Below are positions 18,083 through 26,376 of a stretch of 64,000 nt of DNA, piece by piece. The stretch comes from Deltaproteobacteria bacterium (lineage in GTDB: Bacteria; Desulfobacterota; DSM-4660; Desulfatiglandales; HGW-15): contig JAFGDF010000355.1 of NCBI GenBank assembly GCA_016932235.1, forward strand, positions 1 through 64,000, written 5' to 3'. A program made the translations under genes and the position numbers. A model generated the notes under the pieces. The model did no database searches and had not been told where the DNA came from. It saw only the letters and a program-made list of their open reading frames with translations. The stretch's first letter is position 1. Every line of letters begins with the position of its first letter.

Positions 18083-18853
18083 TCATTCTCCCCGGAAGAT
18101 CGGTTTCCTTTTCTGTTGGAAGGCTTTTATCCCCTCGTATCTGTCGTGGGTTGAATGGATAAGAAAATATAGATCCGCTTCCAGTCGGAGTCCCTGATTG
18201 AGCGGGAAATCCATGCCTTTCGTGACAGCTTCTTTTATGTAATTCAGGGCGATAGGGCTTTTTCCGCTCATATCGCCCGCGATTTTTTCTACGGTTGGGC
18301 CAAGCTCCTTTTTCTTTACAATCCTGCTGATTATCCCCAAACGGTATGCTGTTTGGGCGTCAAGAGTGTCGCAAGTAAGCATCATCTCAAGTGCCATGCC
18401 TGTTCCTGCGATGCGCGGCAATCTTTGTGTCCCACCCTCAAATGGAATAATCCCCATGCCTATATGAGGCAACCAGAATTTCGAGCCTTTCGCCGCAATT
18501 CGGATGTCACAAGCAAGTGCGAGTTCCAGTCCCTGTCCCGAAACGTTCCCGCTTACTCCTATAATAACAGGAATTTCCAGGCCTGAAATACTTTCTGTGA
18601 TTGAAGGAATTTCAGTGCCAAAGATTTCATTATGACGAAATTTCTCTTGGCGTTCGTCAATAAAATTGAGTGAGTTTCGACCTTCACTTACCAGTGCAAG
18701 AACAAATATCTCATCGTTTGATCCTATAGTGGAGCATAAATCCGAGAACTCATAGGCCAGATCTAAAAGATCTCTATCCTTGGGTAATGGATCGTTAAGC
18801 TCAGCGATCGCGACATGATCTTTTTGTCTGAAATTTAAAAAATTGTAAATCAT
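18083..18853 (-). CDS. Crotonase-fold protein, His in place of the second catalytic Glu
   Basis: A 256-residue crotonase superfamily member and the first gene of the minus-strand operon after a clear promoter (18927-18955). Glu110 in GQGLELAL matches crotonase Glu144. The residue 20 positions later, Glu164 in crotonase, is His130 (WLPHIGMG). The oxyanion-hole region (SEGRNSLNFIDE) is also unusual, lacking the FCAG motif. Such changes are seen in family members that act as hydrolases, isomerases or C-C lyases; a plain hydratase is therefore doubtful. Two other crotonases in this window carry the same Glu to His change, so it is likely functional and not decay. Confidence 0.85.
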   Translation of the reverse strand: MIYNFLNFRQKDHVAIAELNDPLPKDRDLLDLAYEFSDLCSTIGSNDEIFVLALVSEGRNSLNFIDERQEKFRHNEIFGTEIPSITESISGLEIPVIIGVSGNVSGQGLELALACDIRIAAKGSKFWLPHIGMGIIPFEGGTQRLPRIAGTGMALEMMLTCDTLDAQTAYRLGIISRIVKKKELGPTVEKIAGDMSGKSPIALNYIKEAVTKGMDFPLNQGLRLEADLYFLIHSTHDRYEGIKAFQQKRKPIFRGE

Positions 18854-18926
18854 AAGAATGCGTGTTCAGTATAAGCTGTTTGAAAATCCTTAGCGAAAAC
18901 TCAATTCGAAGAAACGCGACCAGCAA

Positions 18927-18955
18927 TCTATAGCAGAGATCATTTATCAGGTCAA
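18927..18955 (-). promoter_or_regulatory. Sigma-70-type promoter for the crotonase/CoA-transferase/ligase operon
   Basis: On the minus strand TTGACC (18950-18955) and TATAGA (18927-18932) are 17 bases apart, about 75 bases before the ATG at 18853. No ATCGATCG-type operator lies in the spacer, so this operon may be regulated differently from the four operator-bearing promoters. This is a prediction from sequence only. Confidence 0.5.
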
Positions 18956-19097
18956 CTTATTGATCTGGGCACATAGGGCATAATATATACACCGATAAGA
19001 TTTTATGAATTTCGGTGCGATCAGGATCCTGCAGGGATTCGTCCGACAGGTTGCCAGGAGTATTCACACACCAGATATATTAGCCTGGCTTATTTCA

Positions 19098-19694
19098 TTA
19101 AAGGGTTGAGTTGCCGGTGATGCCGTTCAAGACGTAATCTGCTATCATGTCTATAATTTCATCGAGTGAAAATCTCCCCGTAGGTCGATACCATCGCAGG
19201 AACCAGATAATAGTCCCAAGACTAAATAATGCGAAAATGGTAGGATCCTTTTCTACTCCATCATGTTCTAACAGGCGTTTTATCTCCGAACGATAGATAT
19301 CCAAAGTTTCTTCCTGAAACTTTCTGGTTCGGGACGAGGTGTACTCCTCATTAAAAGAGAATATCAGGCTCTCTTTTCTATGCGCGTCCATGTAAGTTAG
19401 ATGAGCCTTTATCAATTTTTTAAGACGATCTTTTGCCGGCAGATCAAGTTGTGTTATCTGTTTCAATTCCTTGAGCAACGGGTCCAGGGTTTGACGTTCG
19501 ATAGCAGACAGAAGGCCATTTTTGGTGCCGAAATAATGATAGATATTGGAAGTCGTCATGTTCATTTCAGACGCAATATCACGTATAGATGTTCCCTTGA
19601 AACCTTTGCGGGAAAAAAGATCTATGGATACGTCAATAAGTTTTTTTGGGGTATCGCCTGTTTTTTCTCGGGGCTTCGTTAGGGTTTTAGCCAT
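19098..19694 (-). CDS. TetR/AcrR family transcriptional repressor
   Basis: A 198-residue one-component regulator. The N-terminal helix-turn-helix is clear: SIRDIASEMNMTTSNIYHYF at about 41-60, with FSRKGFKGTS before and GTKNGLLSAIE after. The C-terminal part is a helical ligand-binding domain of the usual TetR length. TetR proteins bind palindromes overlapping promoters and leave when a small molecule, often an acyl-CoA in catabolic clusters, binds. A palindrome of the right kind (ATCGAACGATCGAT) lies in the intergenic region between this gene and the MaoC-type gene, and three near-identical copies sit in other promoters. I infer that this protein controls all four. Autoregulation is likely, since a weaker minus-strand promoter overlaps the same site. 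Confidence 0.93.
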   Translation of the reverse strand: MAKTLTKPREKTGDTPKKLIDVSIDLFSRKGFKGTSIRDIASEMNMTTSNIYHYFGTKNGLLSAIERQTLDPLLKELKQITQLDLPAKDRLKKLIKAHLTYMDAHRKESLIFSFNEEYTSSRTRKFQEETLDIYRSEIKRLLEHDGVEKDPTIFALFSLGTIIWFLRWYRPTGRFSLDEIIDMIADYVLNGITGNSTL

Positions 19695-19881
19695 TTGTGA
19701 AGATATCCTCCGTTTGCTATAATTTATAAACGCAGGAATATACCAACCAATTGATAAGCAGTCAATATGTTTTTCAGATTGGTTTCTCGAGGCGTTTACC
19801 TGTTATTTTTTAACAATTTCAAGTGTAGAATATGCCAGGAACCTGTCTATCAATATCCGATTTAATGGCAGTAAATATCAG

Positions 19882-19913
19882 TTGACAGTATATCGAACGA
19901 TCGATATAGTCAA
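19882..19913 (+). promoter_or_regulatory. Promoter with TetR-type operator between tetR and the MaoC-type gene
   Basis: TTGACA (19882-19887) and TATAGT (19905-19910) are separated by 17 bases that include TATCGAACGATCGATA, a near-perfect palindrome. On the opposite strand TTGACT (908-913 in the same block) and TATACT (19887-19892) are 15 bases apart and could drive tetR. A regulator bound here would act on both directions. Motifs are seen directly; control by the adjacent TetR is inferred. Confidence 0.78.
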
Positions 19914-19998
19914 CTACTGGAATAGATCAATGCATTCTAATATAACATTACGGCTTGCGAACAATATTTGCATGTAATTTTTAATTTAGGAGGGTATT

Positions 19999-21210
19999 AT
20001 GGAAGATAAAAAAAAATTGGCCGATGCGAGCGACATGAGTGAGGAGGAGTGGAATAAGGCACTGGATGAATGGATCGAGGAGAGAAACAGAAAGAGGGGA
20101 GAGATATTCATACCACCTGTTGGCATTTATCCGCCGGAACTTAAGGCCGGTCTTGAAACCGGCGTAAATAATGAATGGGTGACAACCGATTTGATAAGAC
20201 ATTATGCTGATGCGCTTGGAGATAAAAATCCGCTATGGCGCGACGAACGATACGCTAAAAGAACCAGATGGGGTGGGATCATAGCGCCACCGACCTTTAT
20301 TGACTGTATTGCCCCAACATTTACACAGGATAAGACAAGCATGCCGCCAGGCGCACGTGCATTGCCTGCCGGAGCAAAGCGCCGATGGTTCCAGGTCATG
20401 CGTCCAGGAGACAGAATCCATGTTGTTGATCAGTTTATCGGTGTAGAAGAAAAAAAGCATAAAGAAAAGAAACCCTACCGCATGTTTTTTGACAACACTA
20501 GAAGAACCTATATAAATCAGAGGGATGAGGTTGTGGCTATTGCTGATTGTCCGTTAATAATGCCAGTATTCCATCGTTTTGAGGATCAGAAGAGCGCGCT
20601 TAATCAGAATGTGGTGAAACATAAGTATACGCAGGAAGAATTAGACGAAATTCACCGCAATTATGAAGAAGATAAACCGCGTGGCTCCGACACGCGGTTC
20701 TGGGAAGATGTTAGCGTCAGCGATGAGATGAAGCCATTTATTGCCGGACCATTAACTGGTGCGGACGGAGCTGCAATGGTCGCAGCCATTGGTTACCTGG
20801 GGGCGTTTGGAATTAACTGGGAACTTATCAAGGCCAATTTCGCATGGCATCACATTGATCCTGAAACCGGGGATTATAACAGAGGATCTGAAGTGCATTT
20901 CAATGATATCACGGGAAAAATAAGAGGCGGCACCCGTTCATTCACTTTCGGTGCCCATTCAGAAGGCTTGTTAAGTCGTCTGATAACAAATTGGATGGGT
21001 GATGACGGGTTTATGAAGAGGCTGGATGCCGAAACTAGGCGCCCCTGGTATTTTGGTGATGCAGTCTGGGTAAAAGGAAAGGTAACGAAGAAATATGTCG
21101 AGAATAATGAGCACCTGGTTGATCTGGAAGTCTTTTGTGAAAATCAAGTCGGCACAGTCAACGAAACCGGAACTGCCACGGTGAGGCTTATTTCAAGATC
21201 AGAATTTTAA
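19999..21210 (+). CDS. MaoC-like double-hotdog acyl dehydratase
   Basis: A 403-residue protein with two hotdog domains of the FAS1-like/MaoC dehydratase type. The first half has IRHYADALGDKNPLWRDERYA (about 63-83), with the Asp of the hydratase signature D-x-N-P; His of the R-hydratase motif is replaced by Trp, as is common in the FAS1-like N-terminal group. The second half carries a further hotdog, with FAWHHIDPETGDYN and a FGDAVWVKGKV strand near the end. Such enzymes hydrate or dehydrate 3-hydroxyacyl-CoA thioesters or cyclic analogues. AGGAGGGT precedes the ATG. The gene has its own operator-bearing promoter next to tetR, which suggests an early pathway step. Confidence 0.85.
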   Translation: MEDKKKLADASDMSEEEWNKALDEWIEERNRKRGEIFIPPVGIYPPELKAGLETGVNNEWVTTDLIRHYADALGDKNPLWRDERYAKRTRWGGIIAPPTFIDCIAPTFTQDKTSMPPGARALPAGAKRRWFQVMRPGDRIHVVDQFIGVEEKKHKEKKPYRMFFDNTRRTYINQRDEVVAIADCPLIMPVFHRFEDQKSALNQNVVKHKYTQEELDEIHRNYEEDKPRGSDTRFWEDVSVSDEMKPFIAGPLTGADGAAMVAAIGYLGAFGINWELIKANFAWHHIDPETGDYNRGSEVHFNDITGKIRGGTRSFTFGAHSEGLLSRLITNWMGDDGFMKRLDAETRRPWYFGDAVWVKGKVTKKYVENNEHLVDLEVFCENQVGTVNETGTATVRLISRSEF

Positions 21211-21227
21211 TTAAAATGTTTTTTCCC

Positions 21228-21256
21228 TTGACAATATATCGATCGATCGATTAAAT
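21228..21256 (+). promoter_or_regulatory. Promoter with TetR-type operator upstream of the SDR gene
   Basis: TTGACA (21228-21233) is followed after 17 bases by TTAAAT (21251-21256). The spacer holds ATCGATCGATCGAT, the most regular copy of the shared palindrome. The SDR start codon is about 160 bases downstream. This probably drives the SDR and the two crotonases after it. Confidence 0.72.
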
Positions 21257-21417
21257 TCAAAAGACTAATAAATATGAGAAAATTAGAGGGTGGGTATGAT
21301 TCTAGTGGCCATGGAATATGACTAAGACGATCGTCATTATTTTGCGTATATTTCAACTTTTATAAAATATATTCCGAAACAAACATTAATCAAAACTTTA
21401 ACAAAGGAGATGAACAA

Positions 21418-22167
21418 ATGGATTTTAAAGGAAAAGTAGCAATTGTAACAGGTGGTGGTCAGGGTATAGGTGAGGGCATTTGTTTGAATTTTGCAAAATT
21501 TGGTGCCGATGTCGCAATATTCGATACTAATCTCGAAACCTCTGAGGCTGTAGCCAAAAAACTAAAGGATATGGGCGTAAAATCCTTTGCTATCAAAACC
21601 GATGTAACAAATCAGGATAATGTAAATCAGTCTGTTCAGTCTGTTATCAAAGAATTCGGCACCGTTGACATACTGGTAAATAACGCCGGTTATGTGATGC
21701 CGGCACAGTCATGGTTTAAAGATGAAAAAGCCGACTACTGGGACAAGGTTATTGATGTCTGCTATAAAGGCACGATCTATTGCAGTAAAGCTGTTCTTGA
21801 TACAATGATGGAAAAAAAATACGGCAAGATTTGTAGTATCGCGTCAGACGCCGCCAGAGTTGGCCAAAGAGGCCAGGCTGTCTATTCCGGTGCCAAAGGC
21901 GCGGTGATCGCCTTTTCCAAAGCTCTCGCCCAGGAAGTCGCTTATTATAAAATCAACGTTAACTGTGTTTGTCCGGGCGCTACCAGAACCCCTGGAATGG
22001 ACACCATGCCAAAAGAAATGCAGGAAAAAATCGCTAAGTCCTATCTGTTTAAACGTGTCGCCGAACCACTTGATATCGCGAACGCTGTTTGTTTCCTGTG
22101 TTCGGAGTATTCCGTGTACATGACCGGTCAAACGCTCAGCGTGAGCAGCGGATACACGATGATCTAG
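21418..22167 (+). CDS. Short-chain dehydrogenase/reductase (SDR)
   Basis: A 249-residue classical SDR. The cofactor motif TGGGQGIG (11-18), NNAG (88-91), and the catalytic Ser143, Tyr156 and Lys160 (YSGAK) are intact. Asp36 at the end of beta-strand 2 (DTN) favours NAD(H). It should interconvert a hydroxyl and a keto group, for example a 3-hydroxyacyl-CoA or a ring alcohol. AAAGGAGATG precedes the start. It follows the operator promoter at 21228-21256 and is followed by two crotonase genes on the same strand. A phloroglucinol-reductase-like role was considered because of the transhydroxylase homologues in this window, but nothing in the sequence proves it. Confidence 0.9.
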   Translation: MDFKGKVAIVTGGGQGIGEGICLNFAKFGADVAIFDTNLETSEAVAKKLKDMGVKSFAIKTDVTNQDNVNQSVQSVIKEFGTVDILVNNAGYVMPAQSWFKDEKADYWDKVIDVCYKGTIYCSKAVLDTMMEKKYGKICSIASDAARVGQRGQAVYSGAKGAVIAFSKALAQEVAYYKINVNCVCPGATRTPGMDTMPKEMQEKIAKSYLFKRVAEPLDIANAVCFLCSEYSVYMTGQTLSVSSGYTMI

Positions 22168-22208
22168 GATTACATGAACTGTTACTATAATAAATGCTGG
22201 TAAAAAAT

Positions 22209-22991
22209 ATGTCATTTACGGATATCATTGTTGAAAAAAAGAAAAAGATTGTCTGGATAACACTGAATAAGCCCAATGTCCGGAATGCCATGGGTAAACA
22301 GACGCTTATAGAGATAGCCACGGCTATTGAAGGGGCAGAAAAAGATCCTGACGCAATAGCCGTTGTTGTCCGCGGAGCAGGAAACACTTTTTGTTCGGGC
22401 ATGGACACAAGGGAAAATCCACAACCGGATGGGCAAAATGTATCTGAATTCACGGTGCTTGCGGACAGGATGTTCCTAAGCATTGCCAAAATGAAAAAGG
22501 TTTCCATCGCAGTTGTGGAAGGTTACTGCATGGCCGGCGGTTTTGAGCTTGCCCTGGTATGTGATCTTATCTTTGCTGATGAAAACTGTCGTATGGGTGA
22601 TGGCCATATAAATCTTCCGGGCTTTGTCCCGAACGGCGGATCCTCAATCAGGCTCCCGCGGCTGATCGGAAAAAGAAAGGCAAAGGAGATTCTCTTCACA
22701 GGGGAGTTGATCAGCGGAAAAGAAGCTGAACGAATCGGTCTTGTTAATCGGGCTTTTCCGTCTGAAGATCTTCAAAAATCAGTAGAGGGTTTTGTTTCCA
22801 GGCTCGCGGACAAATCTCCGATTGGACTCGAATACATGAAGAAACTCATAGACAGGAGCACGGAATGCACACTGGAGGCAGGGCTGATAATGGAACGTAT
22901 GGCAGTGAATTATCTTGGGGGCACTGAAGACCGAAAAGAGGCAATGGCAGCCTTTAAAGAAAAGAGGGCCCCGGTTTATAAAGGTCGGTGA
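22209..22991 (+). CDS. Crotonase-fold protein, His in place of the second catalytic Glu
   Basis: A 260-residue enoyl-CoA hydratase/isomerase family member when the Met at 22209 is used; the upstream Met at 22194 is also possible and neither has a strong ribosome-binding site. The oxyanion-hole segment NTFCSGMDTRE (59-69) is present. Glu113 in AGGFELAL matches crotonase Glu144, but the second acid position is His133 in GDGHINLPG. The active-site floor NGGSSIRLPRLIG is intact. The same Glu to His change occurs in the crotonases at 18083-18853 and 29544-30374. It lies 41 bases after the SDR gene and probably acts on its product or substrate. Confidence 0.88.
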   Translation: MSFTDIIVEKKKKIVWITLNKPNVRNAMGKQTLIEIATAIEGAEKDPDAIAVVVRGAGNTFCSGMDTRENPQPDGQNVSEFTVLADRMFLSIAKMKKVSIAVVEGYCMAGGFELALVCDLIFADENCRMGDGHINLPGFVPNGGSSIRLPRLIGKRKAKEILFTGELISGKEAERIGLVNRAFPSEDLQKSVEGFVSRLADKSPIGLEYMKKLIDRSTECTLEAGLIMERMAVNYLGGTEDRKEAMAAFKEKRAPVYKGR

Positions 22992-23118
22992 TTTTTTTTC
23001 AATAATGCATAAGCAGAGTTTCCCTAATAAAATAAACAGAAAAAACCGTTAATAATTCAGCTATTACTATTAAATATCGTTCCTGATGGGGAACAGGTTT
23101 AAATGAAAGGAGATTTTT

Positions 23119-23979
23119 ATGGCTTGGGAGAATGAATGGACGAAAGTAGAAGGATTTTGCACGGATCAGACCATCTATGAAAAGAAATATTATCAGATGG
23201 GCGGAGTATCCAGAATCACTATGGCAAACACCAAGAAGGGGCTGAACTTCATCAGCCCTCGAGGTATGAACGAATTATGTGCGTGTCTAAGGGACGCACG
23301 TAAGGATGAGAGCATTGGAGTGATTGTTTTGACAGGAGCTGGGGACAAGTGCTTCTGCGCCGGTGGAGATCTGGGACAGGAAAGTGAAGAGAAAAAACCC
23401 AACGACTTTTCTCAAATGACTGATGTTCACCGTGAACTCAGGGCCTGTCTGAAGCCGGTTATCGCTGCTGTAAAAGGATATGCTATTGGCGCCGGACACC
23501 ACTATGCTTACCATTGTGACTTGACCATTGCCGCCGATAATGCGATTTTTGGGCAGGTGGGACCCAGAGTCGGCAGCCCCGCCAGTGGTTTCGATGTTGC
23601 TTATCTGGCCAGAGTTATCGGACAAAAGCGCGCAAGGGAGATGTGGCTATGCTGCGAACGCTACCCTGCCGAGAAAGCCCTCGAATGGGGTTTGTGTAAT
23701 GCAGTGGTTCCGCTTGATAAATTTGATGAAGAAGTAGAGAAATGGTGCCTGAAGATTCTGGATAAAGTACCTACCTGCATCCAGGTTGTCAAGGCCAGTT
23801 TCGATAATGAGGCTGAATTAATGCCTTACCATTCGATCGAATATTGGCCAAACTTGATTAATCCGGAATACTTTGGCGGCCCGGAAATGCGCGAGTCAAT
23901 GCAGGCCTTCCTGGAAAAGAGAACCCCTGATTGGGGTAAGGTCAGAGGCAGGCCGGATGATTTCAAATCAGACAAATAA
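23119..23979 (+). CDS. MenB/BadI-like crotonase (ring-forming or ring-cleaving type)
   Basis: A 286-residue crotonase most similar in pattern to dihydroxynaphthoyl-CoA synthase (MenB) and to 2-ketocyclohexanecarboxyl-CoA hydrolase (BadI), which make or break a carbocyclic C-C bond. Shared features are FCAGGD (74-79), KGYAIGAGHHYAYHCDLTIA, AIFGQVGP and ARVIGQKRAREMW. MenB and BadI have an Asp in VGSxD; here the segment is VGSPAS (151-156), with Ala155 at the Asp position, so the mechanism may differ. AAAGGAG precedes the ATG. It is the last gene of the group under the SDR promoter. A retro-Claisen ring opening in anaerobic ring degradation is a reasonable but unproved role. Confidence 0.85.
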   Translation: MAWENEWTKVEGFCTDQTIYEKKYYQMGGVSRITMANTKKGLNFISPRGMNELCACLRDARKDESIGVIVLTGAGDKCFCAGGDLGQESEEKKPNDFSQMTDVHRELRACLKPVIAAVKGYAIGAGHHYAYHCDLTIAADNAIFGQVGPRVGSPASGFDVAYLARVIGQKRAREMWLCCERYPAEKALEWGLCNAVVPLDKFDEEVEKWCLKILDKVPTCIQVVKASFDNEAELMPYHSIEYWPNLINPEYFGGPEMRESMQAFLEKRTPDWGKVRGRPDDFKSDK

Positions 23980-24033
23980 CCGTCTGCTTGAAATCATTAT
24001 GAGGTAGCGTCAAAAATTATGCTTAAAGAGACT

Positions 24034-24126
24034 GGCCGGGATGCCCGGCCGGGAAGAATGTGTTGTGACAGGGATACGGTATAACCTGTCTGTTATATTT
24101 GCCACTGTCTGAGGACAGTGGCAAAT
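24034..24126. other. Cluster of hairpins in a 369-base gap between MenB-like and CocE-like genes
   Basis: Three hairpins follow the MenB-like gene: GGCCGGG-ATG-CCCGGCC (24034-24050), GACAGG/CCTGTC, and a perfect 13-bp stem ATTTGCCACTGTC/GACAGTGGCAAAT with a TGAG loop (24097-24126). None is followed by a U-run, so they are not textbook terminators. The gap has no credible coding frame. I did not find the ATCGATCG operator in it. Confidence 0.5.
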
Positions 24127-24348
24127 AAGGTGAGAAAAACTGGCCTCGTGGTCAACAATTTGGCATAGTTGTTATCTTGTTAAATATACTACACTTCTGA
24201 AGGAAAATTTATACTCAACCAGCCACCTTATAGTGACGATAGGGAAAGATTCGTCGCTCTATAGGCGAATCAAAAGATACCTGTCCTGCAAAGTTTCGGC
24301 CATGTTTTGATTCCATTGTTAATGTACCTGAAAATATCGGAGGTGTCG

Positions 24349-26091
24349 ATGGATGCGATAATTGGTACGGGCCTAATTTCCAAAAGGGAATACGACATAA
24401 TCGTGATGCGAAACAGATCGATATCCATGAGTGATGGAGTGACTCTGGATGTCGATATATTCAGGCCTGATGGAAGAGGCAAATATCCGGCCTTGCTTGC
24501 CATGGCCCCATTTAACAAAGAAGCGCAATCCGATCGCATCTGGCCCGCGCCAACCAGGACAAGAAGAATTCGAGGGTTCGCGGATGCTTGCCTGGAGGTG
24601 CCTTCAATAGATTTTTTTGTCCGCAGGGGATATGTTCTTGTCATTGGAAGTGTCCGCGGCACAGGCAGGTCATCCGGTGTTTATCAATACATGAGCAAGA
24701 GGGAAATTCTGGATACATACGAAATGGTGGAATGGACGGCGAAGCAAAATTGGTGTGACGGTAATGTGGGCATGTTAGGTCAGGGCTATTTTGCCGCTCA
24801 CCAGCCTCTTGTCGCTGCCCTTCAACCCCCAAACCTCAAGGCAATCGCTCCTATCGGTACTTTCTGGGATAATTACAGACACTTCTGGTATCCTGGCGGG
24901 ATGCTTCAAAAAGGTTTTCTCAGATGGCTGGTATCAAAGGTCAACTTTGACATACACACAGAAAGAAGCGTTTTACTCGAGGAACTGGGAGAAGAGAAAT
25001 ACAAGGAACTCATCGAACGAGCATTGAATGACAGGGACATTCTAGGAGCTCCGGAGATAGTGGACGCCTTGAAAAATCCCTGCATGCTCGGAAATCCAAA
25101 CTATCTGGATATTATCATGCAGCCGATTATTAATTCCTACTGGCTTGAAAAAGGCACGGCTATTGATTTTGATCGCATAAAGGTTCCGGCATACTTTGGC
25201 GCGGTCTCGCATCGCCCCAGTGTATTTTATTACTGGCAGGATTTTAAGATGCCAAAGAGGATGATATTTTTCCCCCCGAGCTATACAGATCGCCCGTTCT
25301 ATCAGTTATCCTGGGAAATGCTAAGATGGTTCGACTACTGGCTTAAAGGCATAGATACCGGTATCATGGATGAACCGGCAGTCAAGATATTTGTAAGAGG
25401 CAGAGATGAGTGGGTCCTGGAGGACGATTTTCCCGTGGCCGGAACGCGCTGGATGCCTTTCAGTCTTCATGAAAACAGAAGCCTCAGTGAAATTGAGCCC
25501 TGGCCTGAAGCAGCATCCGCTTCATACGATGATTCTCCTGAAAATCGAGGAAGCCTTAAGTATTATTCCGCTCCTTTGGTGGAAAACACGGAAATAATCG
25601 GACCCGTAACAGTTAATCTTTATGCCTCATGCAGAGGCACGGATATGAACTTTATCGTCGGCTTATGGGATGTTGATCCGGATGGGAATGAAATCTGCCT
25701 GACCCGCGGAAACCTCAAAGCTTCTCATCGAGAGCTGGACCCGGATCTATCGAAATCCTGGTTACCAGTCCATAAACACACCAGCCCTCAGGCCTTATGG
25801 CCGGGGAGAATTTACATGTGTCCGATTGTAATGAATCCAACGGCAAACCTGTTCAAGGCAAGACACAAAATCATGTTAAAAATAAGCAGCGCCGATGACG
25901 TACCGGAAGATCTTTATCACGTTGGTTTTGAGCACCTCTGCAGTCAGACTCCCAATACTATAACCATATACCAGGATGCAAGATATCCGTCCCATATTAT
26001 TTTGCCCATAACCAGGGGAAATATCGTGGGGACTTATGTCTCGGGAGGTGACATCAGTCTGAAAACAAAGGAATTCATGAAGCTGCAATGA
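24349..26091 (+). CDS. CocE/NonD-like alpha/beta-hydrolase fold protein lacking the catalytic triad
   Basis: A 580-residue member of the X-Pro dipeptidyl-peptidase/cocaine-esterase family by architecture: an alpha/beta-hydrolase core (SDGVTLDVDIFRPDG at 28-42, VRGTGRSSG), then a C-terminal jelly-roll domain. GGAGGT before the ATG at 24349 fixes the start; a frame extending further upstream lacks such a site. The nucleophile elbow, GxSYxG in CocE, is GQGYFA with Gly146 at the Ser position. The expected acid (GWYD) and His (GPWxHG) regions read GAVSHRP and FPPSYTDRP, so all three triad residues appear lost. The paralogue at 40774-42510 shows the same loss, which argues for a conserved non-hydrolase or altered mechanism. 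It starts the long + strand cluster. Confidence 0.82.
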   Translation: MDAIIGTGLISKREYDIIVMRNRSISMSDGVTLDVDIFRPDGRGKYPALLAMAPFNKEAQSDRIWPAPTRTRRIRGFADACLEVPSIDFFVRRGYVLVIGSVRGTGRSSGVYQYMSKREILDTYEMVEWTAKQNWCDGNVGMLGQGYFAAHQPLVAALQPPNLKAIAPIGTFWDNYRHFWYPGGMLQKGFLRWLVSKVNFDIHTERSVLLEELGEEKYKELIERALNDRDILGAPEIVDALKNPCMLGNPNYLDIIMQPIINSYWLEKGTAIDFDRIKVPAYFGAVSHRPSVFYYWQDFKMPKRMIFFPPSYTDRPFYQLSWEMLRWFDYWLKGIDTGIMDEPAVKIFVRGRDEWVLEDDFPVAGTRWMPFSLHENRSLSEIEPWPEAASASYDDSPENRGSLKYYSAPLVENTEIIGPVTVNLYASCRGTDMNFIVGLWDVDPDGNEICLTRGNLKASHRELDPDLSKSWLPVHKHTSPQALWPGRIYMCPIVMNPTANLFKARHKIMLKISSADDVPEDLYHVGFEHLCSQTPNTITIYQDARYPSHIILPITRGNIVGTYVSGGDISLKTKEFMKLQ

Positions 26092-26148
26092 ATATGCTGT
26101 GTACAAATTTATCGATATTCAACATGAAGGTCAAACGGAGGATAGAAT

Positions 26149-26373
26149 ATGAGTGGCAGCAGATGTGAATATTGCGGAAGGCCCATTAAAAAGGGACCGG
26201 TTAAAAAGGTGCTGAGAGGGAAGAAGCACACGTTTTGCACTGAATTTTGTTTCCGGCTTTTCTTTTACGATGTGCCGACAATTTCCTATGACGACCTGAA
26301 TAAGATGTATGAGTTGAGGTGTGTTGACATAAAAGCTCCGGAGTTCCGAACTCTGGTGGTAGAGGAGGATTAG
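26149..26373 (+). CDS. Small TRASH-type zinc-finger protein
   Basis: A 74-residue protein with RCEYCGRPIKKGP and later HTFCTEFCFRLFF, giving the Cys-x2-Cys ... Cys-x3-Cys spacing of TRASH/MYM-like metal-binding fingers known from metallochaperones and metal sensors. It ends four bases before the start of the flavoprotein gene, and its terminal region supplies that gene's ribosome-binding site (GAGGAGGATTAGGAG), so the two are coupled. A role in metal or Fe-S handling for the flavoprotein/ferredoxin pair is possible. No closer function can be named. Confidence 0.7.
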   Translation: MSGSRCEYCGRPIKKGPVKKVLRGKKHTFCTEFCFRLFFYDVPTISYDDLNKMYELRCVDIKAPEFRTLVVEED

Positions 26374-26376
26374 GAG

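Noticed and set aside
23821..23850. ATTCGATCGAAT palindrome resembling the operator
   Set aside because: It lies inside the coding sequence of the MenB-like gene, encodes conserved residues, and has no promoter boxes around it.
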